Source of the DNA: CAVRZJ01 sp964594125
GTDB taxonomy: Bacteria; Acidobacteriota; Thermoanaerobaculia; Thermoanaerobaculales; Thermoanaerobaculaceae
Assembly (NCBI GenBank): GCA_964594125.1
Contig: CAZQLL010000021.1
Coordinates: 12,291 to 76,290, forward strand
Direction of reading: 5' to 3'
Length of the DNA: 64,000 bases
The notes under the pieces were generated by a model, which saw nothing but the letters and a program-made list of their open reading frames with translations, was not told where the DNA came from and made no database searches. Positions 57,455-64,000 of the stretch are shown one piece after another. The position numbers and the translations under genes are program-made. Positions within the stretch are counted from its first letter, which is position 1. Each line of letters opens with the position of its first letter.

Positions 57455-58387
57455 ATGCGCCAGATACTCGACCTGAAGACCGCCAAGGTGGCGGTTGAGC
57501 TCACCAATCGCTGCAACCTGCGCTGCGCGATGTGCCCGATGAACAACCTCGGCCGCCCCGAGGCCGACATGCCGTGGGATCTCGTCGAGAAGGTCGCGGC
57601 CGACTTCAAGGCCAACGGGCTGACCGTCAACTGGCTGCACGAGATGGGCGACCCGCTCCTGTACCCGCGCCTGGCCGAGGCGATCGACCTCTTCCCCGGC
57701 TGCTCGGTGTCGACCAACGCAATGCTCCTCGACGACACCATCGCGAGGGCGTTGCTCGGCTCCACGCTGCGCCGCATCCGGCTGTGCATCGACACCGTGA
57801 CGCCGCGCCTGTACCCGTTGCTGCGCCGCGGCGGCCGCTTCGAGGTCTGCGCGGAGAACATCCGGCGTTTTCTCGAGCTGTCCAGCGGCAGCTCGATGCG
57901 GGTCGAGATCCAGCGCCTCATCACCCCCGAGACCTCGCAGGAGACCGTCGCTGCGTTCCGCGAGTTCTTCCGCCTCGACCGTTACCCGCAGGCCGCGGTG
58001 ATCGAGAAGACGTGCGAGCCGCTCGACACGTCGGACGAGACCCCGTTCCACCAGAGCTTCTACGGGTGCTTCCAGGGGTACCCGTTCCGCTGGTTCATCG
58101 TCCTCGCCGACGGGCGGGTCACCCATTGCTGCTACGACGCGCACGGCCAGCAGCCGATCGGCGACATGCGGACACAGACGGTGCGCGAGATCGTCGAGTC
58201 GGTGAAGCTCGACGAGTACATGGCGGCGTTCAAGGCGCAGGACTGGCGGACGCTGCCGCGCTGCGGCGAGTGCTACAAGAACGCCGAGGGGCGGCCGCCG
58301 TTCTACGACCAGCTCATCCAGCTCGGGCACCGCATCGACCGCGTGGTCCCGCTCAAGCCGCTGGCGCGGCGGTTGATCAACCGCTGA
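57455..58387 (+). CDS. Radical SAM protein with SPASM-like C-terminus
   Basis: The 310-residue protein has CNLRCAMC (Cys20, 24, 27) for the S-adenosylmethionine-bound cluster. A partial TIM barrel follows, with HEMGDPLLYPRLAEAI, VSTNAMLLDDTIARAL and LCIDTVTP. The C-terminal cysteine region (a CC pair in THCCYDAHG, then CGEC) resembles SPASM auxiliary cluster domains. The substrate is unknown. Members act on ribosomal peptides, enzymes or small molecules. No precursor peptide was recognised nearby. It lacks a ribosome site. Confidence 0.85.
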   Translation: MRQILDLKTAKVAVELTNRCNLRCAMCPMNNLGRPEADMPWDLVEKVAADFKANGLTVNWLHEMGDPLLYPRLAEAIDLFPGCSVSTNAMLLDDTIARALLGSTLRRIRLCIDTVTPRLYPLLRRGGRFEVCAENIRRFLELSSGSSMRVEIQRLITPETSQETVAAFREFFRLDRYPQAAVIEKTCEPLDTSDETPFHQSFYGCFQGYPFRWFIVLADGRVTHCCYDAHGQQPIGDMRTQTVREIVESVKLDEYMAAFKAQDWRTLPRCGECYKNAEGRPPFYDQLIQLGHRIDRVVPLKPLARRLINR

Positions 58388-58426
58388 CGCGGGCCGCGGC
58401 CGAGCCCGCGCGGCGGGACGCCGCCG

Positions 58427-60100
58427 CTACCGACGCGTGAGCGCGCGGTCGAGCGACGCCTGCGTGGTGGGGCCGCCGATGCGCGCGCGCGCCGCCAGCT
58501 TCGCCGCCTCGTCGAAGAGCCCGAGCGCCGCCTGCACCTGCGTGTCGGAAGCGGTGAAGGCGCGGAACCCCTCGGAGAGCGAGACGCCGGCGTTGAGCAC
58601 CTCGGCGCGGATCGCCACCTCGATGTCGCGGCGCTCTTCGGGGTCGGCGAGCGCGCGGTCGATCTCCTCCTCGGGCAGCCACTTCTCGGCGAGCACGCGG
58701 GCGCGGAACGCGGCCACGACCTCCGGCGTCACCGCGAACGCGGCGGCGGCAGCCGCCTTGTCCGCCTCATCGGCGAGCTGCTCGACCGCGAAGTGGAAGA
58801 ACGCCGATCGTCCGAGCAGGCGGGCGAGGCGCTCGGAGTACTGCGCGAGCCGGACGTGGTGGTCGGGGACGATCCCGCCGCCCCCGAACACCTTGCGGCC
58901 GGAGTCGGTGAAGTACACCGGCTGGTCGGGTGCCGCCGCGGGCGCCTGGTCGGCTGCCGCGGCCGGAGGCGCTTCCCCGCCGTTCTCGGGCTCCTCCTCC
59001 CCTTCCGGCCGGCCCGGCCGGACGTACGAGAAGAAGGAGTCGAAGTCGCGCTGGATGCAGCGGCCGGAAGGGGTGTAGTACTTCGCCGTGGTGAGCGCCA
59101 GGCCGGTATCGCGCACCGGGTAGACGGTCTGCACGACGCCCTTCCCGAACGTCACCTCGCCGACGACCAGGCCGCGGTCGTGGTCCTGTATGGCGCCTGC
59201 GACGATCTCGGCCGCCGATGCCGACCCGCGGTTGACGAGCACCACGACCGGTCCCTTGAAGTGCAGGCCGTCGCGCGCGACGCGGTAGTCCTGGAACGAG
59301 TCGGCGGTGCGTCCCTTGGTCGAGAACACCTGCTGTCCCGGCTCGAGGACGAGGCCGGCGACCTCCACGGCGGAGTCGACGATGCCGCCGGGGTTGTTGC
59401 GCAGGTCGAGGAGCAGCTTGCGCGCGCCCTCGCTCTCGAGGCGCGCGAGGGCGCGCCGCGTCTCGTCGCCGGTGGTGCGGGTGAAGTCGGAGATCGAGAT
59501 GTACGCTACGTCGCCGGCGAGCATGAAGGCGTTGCGCACCGAGTCGGTGGGCACGCGCGCCCGCTGGATCGCGAGCTCGAGCGGCTCGGGCAGCCCCGGG
59601 CGCGAAATCGTGATCCGCACCGTCGTGCCCTCCGCACCGCGCAGGCGGCGGGCCACGTCGTCGATGTCCATGCCGTCCGTGGACTCGCCCTCGACCGACT
59701 CGATGACATCGCCGGCGCGCAGCCCGAGACGCGCCGCGGGGGTGCCGGCGATCGGGCTGATCACGGTGATCCTGCCCCCTCGCAGGGAGATGATCACACC
59801 GATGCCGTGGAACGAGCCCTGCTGGCGCTCGCGCATGGAGGCGAACGCCTCGGGGCGCAGGAAGTTGGTGTGCGGGTCGAGGAGCTGGAGCATTCCCTCG
59901 AGGCCGGCGTAGGTCAGGTCGGCGGCCGGCGCGTCGAGCGGCGCCTCCTGCGCGAGCACCGACAGCAGCTCGGCCCAGCGGCGCAGGAACGCGTCCGCCC
60001 TGGCGAGCTCGCCGTGTGTCGGCTCGCCGGCGATCGCACCGGCGATGGCGCCGGCGGCGAGGAACGCGGCGGCGACCAGAAGGCTGCGGAATCGCCTCAT
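58427..60100 (-). CDS. C-terminal processing protease CtpA (peptidase S41)
   Basis: The 557-residue exported protease has a signal peptide (SLLVAAAFLAAGAIAGAIA) and an N-terminal helical domain. The PDZ domain (about 97-170: GIGVIISLRGGRITVISPI, RAGDVIESVEGES) precedes the S41 core, with the LDLRNNPGGIV strand, nucleophile Ser295 in RGSASAAEIV and Lys320 in FGKGVVQ. A long C-terminal region with an acidic/Pro insert (about 358-390) and helical end follows. It cleaves C-termini of envelope proteins. ATG 60100 has GGGGGAG two bases upstream. It is divergent from tatA. Confidence 0.93.
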   Translation of the reverse strand: MRRFRSLLVAAAFLAAGAIAGAIAGEPTHGELARADAFLRRWAELLSVLAQEAPLDAPAADLTYAGLEGMLQLLDPHTNFLRPEAFASMRERQQGSFHGIGVIISLRGGRITVISPIAGTPAARLGLRAGDVIESVEGESTDGMDIDDVARRLRGAEGTTVRITISRPGLPEPLELAIQRARVPTDSVRNAFMLAGDVAYISISDFTRTTGDETRRALARLESEGARKLLLDLRNNPGGIVDSAVEVAGLVLEPGQQVFSTKGRTADSFQDYRVARDGLHFKGPVVVLVNRGSASAAEIVAGAIQDHDRGLVVGEVTFGKGVVQTVYPVRDTGLALTTAKYYTPSGRCIQRDFDSFFSYVRPGRPEGEEEPENGGEAPPAAAADQAPAAAPDQPVYFTDSGRKVFGGGGIVPDHHVRLAQYSERLARLLGRSAFFHFAVEQLADEADKAAAAAAFAVTPEVVAAFRARVLAEKWLPEEEIDRALADPEERRDIEVAIRAEVLNAGVSLSEGFRAFTASDTQVQAALGLFDEAAKLAARARIGGPTTQASLDRALTRR

Positions 60101-60132
60101 GACTCCCCCTTGGGGGCGCGAGGGTAGCACAC

Positions 60133-60138
60133 TATACT
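60133..60138 (+). promoter_or_regulatory. -10 element for tatAC
   Basis: TATACT is placed so that transcription would start near 60145. That is after the GTG at 60142 and about 33 bases before the GTG at 60178, which supports the later tatA start. No clear -35 is visible. Confidence 0.55.
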
Positions 60139-60177
60139 CGCGTGTGGCCCCGGGTCGGCGGGGCCGCGGGGGCGGGC

Positions 60178-60495
60178 GTGTTCGGATCGATCGGTCTTCC
60201 TGAGCTGATGATCATCTTCGTGCTGGCGCTGCTGCTGTTCGGGCCGCGCAAGCTGCCGGAGATCGGCCGCGGCATCGGCCGCGCCCTCGGCGAGTTCCGC
60301 CGCGCCTCCAACGACCTCAAGCGCACCATCGAGGAGGAGGTCGCCACCGAGGACCTGCGGCAGGTGGCGCGCGACGCCCGCGCCGCCGCGGCCATGCCGC
60401 CGCTCGACGAGGCCACCGCCGCGCCGGCGGGCCGCCCGGCCGCGGCGGCGGACGCTCCGCCGCAACCCGACGCGAAGCCGCTGGAGCCCCGCTAG
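60178..60495 (+). CDS. tatA: TatA, Sec-independent translocase pore subunit
   Basis: This 105-residue protein has the TatA/B signature: a short periplasmic start, helix LPELMIIFVLALLLFGP, the hinge FGPRKLPEIGRGIGRALGEF, an amphipathic helix and an Ala/Pro-rich tail. GTG 60178 gives VFGSIG, the normal TatA N-terminus. An earlier GTG (60142) adds 12 Gly/Ala residues and is probably upstream of the transcript start. No separate tatB is present, so TatA may serve both roles. tatC follows after 2 bp. Confidence 0.92.
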   Translation: MFGSIGLPELMIIFVLALLLFGPRKLPEIGRGIGRALGEFRRASNDLKRTIEEEVATEDLRQVARDARAAAAMPPLDEATAAPAGRPAAAADAPPQPDAKPLEPR

Positions 60496-60497
60496 GC

Positions 60498-61259
60498 ATG
60501 GCCGACGAGGAGCGCGCGGAAGCCGCCGGCGAGGAGCTCGCCCGCATGACGCTGCTCGAGCACCTCGACGAGCTGCGCCGCCGGATCTCGTACTCGCTCG
60601 TCGCCGTGGTCGTGGGGTTCATGGTGTGCTGGTACTTCGCGCGGCCGATCTTCGCGGTCCTGGCGCGGCCGATCATGCAGTTCCTGCCGCCCGGCGACAC
60701 CCTCGCGTTCACCGGCCTGATCGACCCGTTCATGCTCTACGTCAAGGTCGGGCTGCTTGCGGGGATCTTCCTCGCCTCGCCGGTGGTCCTTTACCAGGTG
60801 TGGCTGTTCATCGCCCCCGGGCTGTACCGCAGCGAGCGCCGCATCGTGCTGCCGTTCGTGCTGTTCACCACGCTGTTCTTCATCGCCGGAGGGTACTTCG
60901 GCTGGGCGGTGGCGTTCCCGATGGTCTGCCGCTTCCTCCTCCAGGTCGGCGCCGACTTCCGCCAGGTGATCACCGTCAACGAGTACTTCGCGATGGCGTC
61001 CAAGGTGATCCTCGGTCTCGGGCTGGTGTTCGAGCTGCCGGTGCTGATCCTCTTCCTCGCGCGTCTCGGCATCGTCGACCACCGCTTCCTGCTACACCAC
61101 TTCCGGTACGCCGTGATCATCATCTTCGTCATCGCGGCGGTGATCACGCCGACGCCCGACGTCGCGACGCAGAGCGTGTTCGCCGTGCCGATGGTCGCCC
61201 TCTACCTGCTGGGCATCGCCGTCGCCTGGCTGTTCGGCAAGAAGCGGGCGGCGACGTAG
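60498..61259 (+). CDS. tatC: TatC, Sec-independent translocase receptor subunit
   Basis: The 253-residue protein has six membrane helices and the conserved N-terminal MTLLEHLDELRRRI, the periplasmic loop before FMLYVKVGLLAGIFLASP, the IAPGLYRSERR loop and the FELPVLILFL helix. VITPTPDVATQ precedes the final helix. Together with TatA it exports folded, twin-arginine proteins. It ends with TAG. Confidence 0.97.
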   Translation: MADEERAEAAGEELARMTLLEHLDELRRRISYSLVAVVVGFMVCWYFARPIFAVLARPIMQFLPPGDTLAFTGLIDPFMLYVKVGLLAGIFLASPVVLYQVWLFIAPGLYRSERRIVLPFVLFTTLFFIAGGYFGWAVAFPMVCRFLLQVGADFRQVITVNEYFAMASKVILGLGLVFELPVLILFLARLGIVDHRFLLHHFRYAVIIIFVIAAVITPTPDVATQSVFAVPMVALYLLGIAVAWLFGKKRAAT

Positions 61260-61282
61260 GCCCGCCTTCGCCCGCGCCGCTT

Positions 61283-61306
61283 GAGGGGAGGTCGCGACAC
61301 CCCCTC
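61283..61306. repeat. Imperfect palindrome between tatC and glgA
   Basis: GAGGGGAGGTCG pairs with CGACACCCCCTC (two mismatches) around a GTCGCGAC centre. It lies in the 56-bp convergent gap and may terminate both transcripts. The GTCGCGAC core recalls the larger palindromic border elements. Confidence 0.5.
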
Positions 61307-61315
61307 CAGGGCCCG

Positions 61316-62740
61316 TCATCTCAGCAGCGAGCGATAGAGGGAGAGGTAGCGCAGCGCGGAGGCCTGCCAGGAGAAGTCGGCGGCCATGCCGGCGCGGCGC
61401 ATGGCGGCGAGGCGTTCGGGGTCGGCGAGCGCGGCGCGGGCGCGCGCGAGGGCGGCGAGCAGGGCCTCCGGCGTCGCCTCGTCGAAGACGAACCCGGTGC
61501 CGCCGGCGAGCGTCGCATCGACGACCGTGTCGGCAAGCCCTCCCGTGCGGGTGACCACCGGCAGCGCGCCGTAGCGCATGGCGCTCATCTGGCCGAGGCC
61601 GCACGGCTCGTAGCGCGAGGGCATCAGAAAGACGTCTGCGCCCGCGTAGATCAGGTGCGCGAGCCGCTCGTCGAACGCGAGGAACAGCCCCACGCGGCCC
61701 GGGTGCGTCCGGCCGACGGCGGCGAGCTGCTCCTCGTAGCGGCGGTCGCCGGTGCCGAGCACCACGAGGTCGTAGCCGAGGTCGAGGATCGCGGCGGCGG
61801 CCGCGGCCACGATGTCCGCGCCCTTCTGGTCGGCGAGGCGCGAGACCATGCCGGCGAGCGGCCGCTCGCCGGAAGCCAGGCCGGCCTCGGCGGCGAGCGC
61901 GGCGCGCGCCGCGCGCTTGCCCGCGACGACGGTGGCGGCGGTGAAGGAGAGCGGCAGGTGGGGGTCGGCCGCCGGGTCCCACGCCACGGTGTCGAGGCCG
62001 TTGAGGATCCCGAACAGCGAGCCTCTGCGCGCCGCCAGCACACCTTCGAGGCCGCACCCGAACTCCGGCGTGAGGATCTCGCGCGCGTAGGTCGGCGACA
62101 CGGTGGTGAGCGCGTCGGCGCTCACAAGGCCGCCCTTGAGCAGGTTCACCTGGCCGTAGTACTCGAGACAGTCGGCGTGGTACAGGCGCCACGGCAGGCC
62201 GCACTGGTCCATCACCCAGGGGGCGAACAGGCCCTGGTAGGCCAGGTTGTGGACCGTCAGCACCGTGCGGCAGTCCGGCAGCAGCTCGCGCGTCGCCAGG
62301 TCGTCGGCGAGCAGCAGCGGCGCCAGCGCCGCCTGCCAGTCGTGGGCATGGACGATGTCGGCGCCGCCGAGGGCGCGCAGGGCGGCGAGCGCCGCGCGCA
62401 CGAAGAACGCGAAGCGCAGCGCGTTGTCCGGGAAGTCGCCGTCGGGCAGCGAGTAGAGGGCGGGCCGCACGAAGAGGAGGGGGCAGTCGAGCAGCACGAC
62501 CTCGACGTCGCGGTGGGTGTGCACGTACATCGCCGCCTTCAGCCCGAGCGCCTCGACCTCGCCAGCCCTGACGCCCGGCACCGTCTCCGCGAGCGCCGCG
62601 CGGTGCGCCGGCGCGATCACGATCACGCGGTGGCCGAGCGCCGCCTGCGCCGGCGGCAGCGCACCGGCGACGTCGGCGAGCCCCCCGGTCTTGGAAAACG
62701 GCGCCACCTCCGAGGCGACATGTGCGATCCGCAGGGTCAT
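61316..62740 (-). CDS. glgA: Glycogen/starch synthase GlgA (GT5)
   Basis: The 474-residue GT-B enzyme adds glucose from ADP- or UDP-glucose to alpha-1,4-glucan. Marks are the N-terminal KTGGLADV (17-24), VHAHDWQAAL, TVHNLAYQG, TVSPTYAREILTPEFG, NGLDT, the C-terminal SRLADQKG, MPSRYEPCGLGQM and TGGLADTV. ATG 62740 begins the typical LRIAHVASEVAPFSKTGG. It lies downstream of galT on the same strand, a carbohydrate-storage pairing. Confidence 0.96.
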   Translation of the reverse strand: MTLRIAHVASEVAPFSKTGGLADVAGALPPAQAALGHRVIVIAPAHRAALAETVPGVRAGEVEALGLKAAMYVHTHRDVEVVLLDCPLLFVRPALYSLPDGDFPDNALRFAFFVRAALAALRALGGADIVHAHDWQAALAPLLLADDLATRELLPDCRTVLTVHNLAYQGLFAPWVMDQCGLPWRLYHADCLEYYGQVNLLKGGLVSADALTTVSPTYAREILTPEFGCGLEGVLAARRGSLFGILNGLDTVAWDPAADPHLPLSFTAATVVAGKRAARAALAAEAGLASGERPLAGMVSRLADQKGADIVAAAAAAILDLGYDLVVLGTGDRRYEEQLAAVGRTHPGRVGLFLAFDERLAHLIYAGADVFLMPSRYEPCGLGQMSAMRYGALPVVTRTGGLADTVVDATLAGGTGFVFDEATPEALLAALARARAALADPERLAAMRRAGMAADFSWQASALRYLSLYRSLLR

Positions 62741-62765
62741 CGGCGAGCTCCTTGCCGGAGGGCGA

Positions 62766-62786
62766 GCGTCGAGCGTTGAGCATCAA
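62766..62786. repeat. Heptamer tandem repeat between galT and glgA
   Basis: Units GCGTCGA, GCGTTGA, GCATCAA run in the 127-bp gap. A second GCGCTCGACGCGCG stretch follows near 62848. The gap has no gene. Confidence 0.55.
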
Positions 62787-62867
62787 GAGCAGGAGATCCT
62801 GTCCCGACTCCCGATCGGATCCCCCCGAGGTCCCGGCGTCCTGCGCTCGACGCGCGGCGCACGACGC

Positions 62868-63911
62868 TCAATTCCCATCCAACGTCACCTCGCGCAGGAA
62901 GCGCGCGGCCTCCTCGGGCGGGGTGGGGTTGATCGAGTAGCCGGACCCCCACTCGAACCCGGCGATGCGGGTGATGCGCGGGACGAACTCGATGTGCCAG
63001 TGGAAGTCGTACTCGATCGTCGACCAGTACTGCGGCTGTCCCGGGCGCGGGTGCGGGCTCGGCGCGGTGTGCAGGATGAGGTTGTACGGCGGATCGGAGA
63101 GGAGCGTGCGGATGCGGCGCAGGAAGTCGCGCACGACGCGACCGAGCTCGAGCAGGTTGGCGTCGGAGGAGAGGGCGAAGTCGTGCGAGTGGGTCTTCGG
63201 GAAGATCCACGTCTCGAACGGGAACGACGAGGCGAACGGCTCGACGAAGACGAAGCGATCGGTCTCGAGGGCGACGCGCTCGCCCAGCGCGCGCTCCTGC
63301 TGGATGAAGTCGCAGAAGATGCAGCGCTCCTTGTGCGACCAGTGCTCGCGCGCGACGTTGAGCTCCTGCACGACGACGGTCGGGATGATCGGCGTGGCGA
63401 TAAGCTGCGAGTGCGGGTGGTAGAGCGAGGCGCCGGCCTCGCGCCCGTGGTTCTTGAACAGCAGCACATAGCGGATGCGGATGTCGCGGCGCAGGTCGAC
63501 GATGCGCTCCCGCCAGGCGCGGAACACCAGCGCCAGCTCCTCAGGCGTGCTGTCGGCGGCGGCGCGGAAGTGGTCGGGGGTCTCGACGATCACCTCGTGG
63601 GCGCCGATGCCGTTGACGCGGTCGAAGATCCCGACGCCCTCGCGCGACAGCTCGCCCTCGATGCCGAGCGCCGGGAACTTGTTCGGCACGACGCGCACCT
63701 TCCAGTTCGGCGCGTTGGGCTGCCGCGGGCCGTCGGCGATCGCGAGGATCTCGGGCGGCGTCACCGCCTCCTTGCCGTACTCGAACGGGCACCCGGCCGG
63801 GTCGCCCGGCGGGTCCGGCGCCGGGCGCAGGAAGTCGTGCGGCCGGAAACGGCGCTCGGTCGCGATGATCGTCCAACGCCGCCGGATCGGATCGAAGCGC
63901 AGCTCGGACAT
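62868..63911 (-). CDS. galT: GalT-like hexose-1-phosphate uridylyltransferase
   Basis: The 347-residue HIT-superfamily enzyme has the nucleophile His167 in YHPHSQLIATP, RVVPNKFPAL, HEVIVETPDH and a second HIT half with THSHDFALS. In the first zinc site, the usual CPFC reads CPFE (Cys41, Glu44). Another pair, CIFC (197, 200), is intact. The acceptor (galactose-1-P versus another hexose-1-P or ADP-sugar) is not certain. The start was set at ATG 63911 with GAGGAG 9 bases upstream, in preference to 63929. Confidence 0.9.
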   Translation of the reverse strand: MSELRFDPIRRRWTIIATERRFRPHDFLRPAPDPPGDPAGCPFEYGKEAVTPPEILAIADGPRQPNAPNWKVRVVPNKFPALGIEGELSREGVGIFDRVNGIGAHEVIVETPDHFRAAADSTPEELALVFRAWRERIVDLRRDIRIRYVLLFKNHGREAGASLYHPHSQLIATPIIPTVVVQELNVAREHWSHKERCIFCDFIQQERALGERVALETDRFVFVEPFASSFPFETWIFPKTHSHDFALSSDANLLELGRVVRDFLRRIRTLLSDPPYNLILHTAPSPHPRPGQPQYWSTIEYDFHWHIEFVPRITRIAGFEWGSGYSINPTPPEEAARFLREVTLDGN

Positions 63912-63937
63912 CCCCTGGCTCCTCCTCATTCTTCAGG

Positions 63938-63986
63938 GGCGGGCTGCCGCCCGCCCCTCGCCCGCGACGTGAAGTCGCGGGCTTCA
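63938..63986. repeat. Palindromic border element, related copy at the right edge
   Basis: Two hairpins, GGGGCGGGC/GCCCGCCCC and CCCGCGAC/GTCGCGGG, are followed by GGCTTCACCCC, the same CTTCACCCC core found in copies A and B. It lies upstream of galT and may extend beyond the window. Confidence 0.55.
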
Positions 63987-64000
63987 CCCCACCCGCCGCC

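Noticed and set aside
57455..58387. RiPP maturation cluster around the radical SAM/SPASM gene
   Set aside because: No precursor peptide frame, leader-recognition protein, transporter or peptidase is adjacent (CtpA next door is an ordinary S41 protease).

Overview
The window comes from a high-GC (roughly 70% by eye), Gram-negative chromosome. It encodes outer-membrane barrel proteins, Tat translocase, a periplasmic PpiC foldase and lipoproteins. Cache-HAMP Hanks kinases, DUF4388 and DUF1844 proteins, HspR-type heat-shock control, a three-subunit SdhCAB and an apparent ceramide operon together suggest Acidobacteriota or a neighbouring deep phylum (Myxococcota-like is possible). This placement is an inference. 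No rRNA, tRNA, CRISPR array or intact transposon was seen. Stop codons are a normal TGA/TAG mix.

Layout. (1) 1-9430: a his-trp supra-operon, hisA(partial)-hisF-hisIE-trpE-trpG-trpD-trpC-trpF-trpB-trpA, mostly coupled by ATGA/GTGA overlaps. (2) 9594-11228: an AqpZ water channel, a TMEM175-like channel and a tiny lipoprotein. (3) 11494-16746: an accessory, decaying region with a GT39-type glycosyltransferase broken by one amber codon, an SGNH hydrolase, an IS21 istB remnant, a DUF1801 gene and two truncated genes fused head to tail. (4) 16793-20738: an unrecognised beta-rich protein, a PGM1-type ATP-grasp peptide ligase, a DinB protein and a D-Ala-D-Ala-ligase-like ATP-grasp enzyme. (5) 20767-24592: sdhCAB with a clear sigma-70 promoter. 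(6) 24670-29598: a porin-like barrel, a receiver protein, a Cache-HAMP-Ser/Thr kinase and a cupredoxin. (7) 29813-34815: an envelope redox cluster (CHRD-PKD-cytochrome c fusion, CX4CH cytochrome-like lipoprotein, DUF5777 barrel, TlpA and redoxin) closed by tandem hairpins. (8) 35074-37101: an aromatic amino acid decarboxylase and an EIIA protein. (9) 37390-44987: a heat-shock block, dnaK then hsp20-hspR-sigma, downstream of DUF1844-TPR-DUF4388 genes. (10) 45080-51665: MazG, PpiC, Nudix, M29-like aminopeptidase, tandem Usp and a fused branched-chain 2-oxoacid dehydrogenase E1. (11) 51799-55782: QueD-like plus a coupled cerR-spt-bcerS ceramide operon. (12) 55809-63911: tryptophanase, radical SAM/SPASM protein, CtpA protease, TatAC, glycogen synthase and GalT.

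How it fits together. Tryptophan metabolism appears three times: synthesis by trp genes, decarboxylation by the AADC-type enzyme (substrate unknown) and cleavage by tryptophanase. The ceramide operon could use acyl groups derived from the branched-chain E1 next door, though that link is inference. Two repeat classes mark gene borders throughout. One is degenerate 7-bp tandem repeats, several of which have been absorbed into the reading frames of hisA, hisIE, trpG and queD. The other is a palindrome-rich element of about 130-180 bp present in three clear copies plus a related sequence at the right end.
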